Below, piece by piece: positions 4,455 to 6,043 of a stretch of 6,043 nucleotides of DNA (positions within the stretch are counted from its first letter, which is position 1; each line of letters starts with the position of its first letter). The translations under genes and the position numbers were made by a program. Where the stretch lies: contig JAUWOO010000106.1 of NCBI GenBank assembly GCA_030612095.1, positions 1-6,043 of the forward strand, in the 5' to 3' direction. The DNA comes from Thermoplasmatota archaeon (GTDB lineage Archaea; Thermoplasmatota; E2; DHVEG-1). A model generated the notes under the pieces. That model did no database searches, was not told the origin of the DNA, and was given only the letters and a program-made list of their open reading frames with translations.

Positions 4455-6043
4455 ATGATTAAGAAATATTTGTTTAGAGGCAAAAAACCCTCCTTGAAGG
4501 TAAAGTTTATTTTATTGGTGATTTTGTTGAGTGCAATCTTATTGGTAAGTTTTTCCTATCTTGCTAGCTCATCCATCTATGGAATGGGGCAAAGGTCACA
4601 GGACATCAGTGCTGATGCCTTGGAGGATCAGGCAGGGGAATATTTAATGCAGGTAACCAGAGACAACGCTCAGAAGAATGATCAAATATTAAGTAACATA
4701 CAGAAAGACGCGGAAACTCTTGCAGGATACGCATCTGATATCTTTGAATCGCCAGGGGTCTTTGCTCCTGGGGAATATTGGGTTGTAGAAGAGCATATGT
4801 TTCCTGGTCCTGAAGGGCAGTACTTGAACTCAGAGGAAGAATTGGCGAGTGCTTTTTCTCCGAATGTCGTTGAAATGAACGACGAGTTGATTTACGATCT
4901 GGGGACAGAAGCGTACATGGATTTTATTGTTCCTCATATGCAAAAAAACTCGCCTAGTGTTGTGGCTATATACTTGGGAACCGAGAAGGATGCATTGCGA
5001 TACTATCCCAACATTCATCTTGGGGTTCTGGTTCCTCCAGACTTTCAGGTCACACAACGTCCTTGGTATTTAAGTGCGAACGAGGAGAACAACTCTGAGC
5101 GAAAAGTTGTATGGTCTCCCGTTTATGTTGATGCTACGGGATATGGTCTTATGATCACTGCAGCATCACCGGTTTATATAAATGATGATGAATTCGTGGG
5201 GGTAGTCGGGATTGATGTCACACTAGACGCTATAACACTCAGTATGGAAACAGCTAGATTGCCTGGTGATGGGTACTTCATCCTGATTGATGATGACAGT
5301 CATGCTATCGTTCTCCCAGAAGAAGGGTATCCTGATATCATGGGAAGACCGGCCGAGGAAGGAGAATTTGCAGTAGACCTGATGAGTGAAGCAAGGCCAG
5401 AGTTCATTTCTATTTTGTACAATATTACGATGGAAAAGCAAGGGTATACAACAATGGACGCCAATGGAACAGAACTGTTTATTGCATTTAGCAAAATGAA
5501 CAATACTGGATGGGGATTAGTAAGTGTTGCTAATGCAGAGAACGTACTTCAGTCTATAGCAAAACTGCAAGATGAAATGCATGAGGCCACTAAATCATTC
5601 TTCTTTGGAAATATTCTGCCTCTGTGGCTTGCCATCTTGCCTATTATTATAATAATTGGCGGTATTTTGACAAACCATATGATTGGACCTATCCAAAAAT
5701 TGTCAGAGGCCGCTCAACAGGTCGCTATGGGCAAGTGGGATGCTGTTGAAATGGATGACCATAACTCTGAGGATGAGATCGGGCAACTCTACAATTCATT
5801 TACATTCATGCTTTCTGAATTAAAAAAATCAAGAGCCGAATTAGAAGAATATAACATGAATCTGGAAAGTATGGTTGAAGACAGAACAAGAGAACTTGAT
5901 GAAAAAATCGTTAAATTGAAAGAAAGCGATGCTGCAAATCTCAGCATTCTGGAGGATTTGAATGAAACCATTGGTAGTCTTGAGAAAGCAGAAAAAGAAA
6001 TCAGAAATAAGAACATGGATCTAGAGAAAGCTCACGGGGGGCT
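4455..6043 (+). CDS. Membrane sensor with dCache-HAMP, probable histidine kinase (partial, 529 aa in window)
   Basis: This gene is open to the right edge. ATG 4455 follows GAGGGAT (4443-4449), which overlaps the upstream stop; the gap is 10 bases. Order of parts: basic N terminus; TM1 about 17-37; extracellular double Cache domain about 38-380; TM2 about 384-406; HAMP about 407-458 with Pro412 and the DEIGQL motif at 440-445; then coiled coil to the edge (RTRELDEKIVKLKESD, ILEDLNETIGSLEKAEKEI). The Cache domain carries the characteristic RPWYLSA (202-208), WSPVY (220-224), a PVY strand near 239-241 and GVVGIDVTLD (249-258), then GYFILIDDD. These match dCache_1 ligand pockets, where the Arg-x-Trp-Tyr and the Asp of GID contact small ligands, often amino acids. 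The HAMP and coiled coil pass the signal inward. No catalytic domain lies in the window. The coiled coil resembles the linker that precedes HisKA in archaeal histidine kinases, so a kinase is expected. A chemoreceptor is less likely but not excluded. Confidence 0.93.
   Translation, partial: MIKKYLFRGKKPSLKVKFILLVILLSAILLVSFSYLASSSIYGMGQRSQDISADALEDQAGEYLMQVTRDNAQKNDQILSNIQKDAETLAGYASDIFESPGVFAPGEYWVVEEHMFPGPEGQYLNSEEELASAFSPNVVEMNDELIYDLGTEAYMDFIVPHMQKNSPSVVAIYLGTEKDALRYYPNIHLGVLVPPDFQVTQRPWYLSANEENNSERKVVWSPVYVDATGYGLMITAASPVYINDDEFVGVVGIDVTLDAITLSMETARLPGDGYFILIDDDSHAIVLPEEGYPDIMGRPAEEGEFAVDLMSEARPEFISILYNITMEKQGYTTMDANGTELFIAFSKMNNTGWGLVSVANAENVLQSIAKLQDEMHEATKSFFFGNILPLWLAILPIIIIIGGILTNHMIGPIQKLSEAAQQVAMGKWDAVEMDDHNSEDEIGQLYNSFTFMLSELKKSRAELEEYNMNLESMVEDRTRELDEKIVKLKESDAANLSILEDLNETIGSLEKAEKEIRNKNMDLEKAHGG

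Noticed and set aside
1..6043. Defence system, CRISPR array, retroelement or intact insertion sequence
   Set aside because: No regularly spaced repeats, transposase, nuclease, reverse transcriptase or terminal inverted repeats were found on either strand.

Overview
The window is AT-rich and looks archaeal. The PAS and Cache sensor proteins resemble those of methanogens and methane-oxidising Euryarchaeota. A decayed gene matches an archaeal-style radical SAM protein. Upstream regions carry TATA-like boxes, and several starts have purine-rich Shine-Dalgarno sequences (GGGAG, AGGA, GAGGG). Placement in Euryarchaeota, possibly the Methanomicrobia/ANME neighbourhood, is inference from sequence style and was not tested by a search.

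Left part (1-1382, + strand): about 335 bases without a convincing gene come first. Then come a small helical protein of unknown function (336-683) and a HAD-superfamily phosphatase-like hydrolase (729-1382), 45 bases apart and probably co-transcribed. A minus-strand frame stays open from about position 138 to the left edge and may be the start of a gene that continues outside the window.

Middle part (1383-2146): on the minus strand, converging on the HAD gene, lies the 3' remnant of a radical SAM protein (1507-1836). It has lost the N-terminal Fe-S half. A few degraded codons of the missing part may persist up to about 1890. The rest is non-coding, with a promoter-like TATA box and a short inverted repeat ahead of the next operon.

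Right part (2147-6043, + strand): this is a signal-transduction operon. A soluble multi-PAS protein with five PAS domains and a C-terminal coiled coil is interrupted by an in-frame TAA inside its first PAS domain. It therefore appears as two reading frames, 2147-2572 and 2597-4444, in the same phase. Ten bases after it starts a membrane receptor (4455 to beyond the right edge) with TM - extracellular double Cache - TM - HAMP - coiled coil, most likely the sensory half of a histidine kinase. The receptor would sense a small molecule outside the cell. The PAS protein, which has no visible output domain, would add cytoplasmic sensing or act as a partner. I see no CRISPR array, tRNA, rRNA, intact transposon or defence system. 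The most notable points are the interrupted PAS gene and the radical SAM relic.
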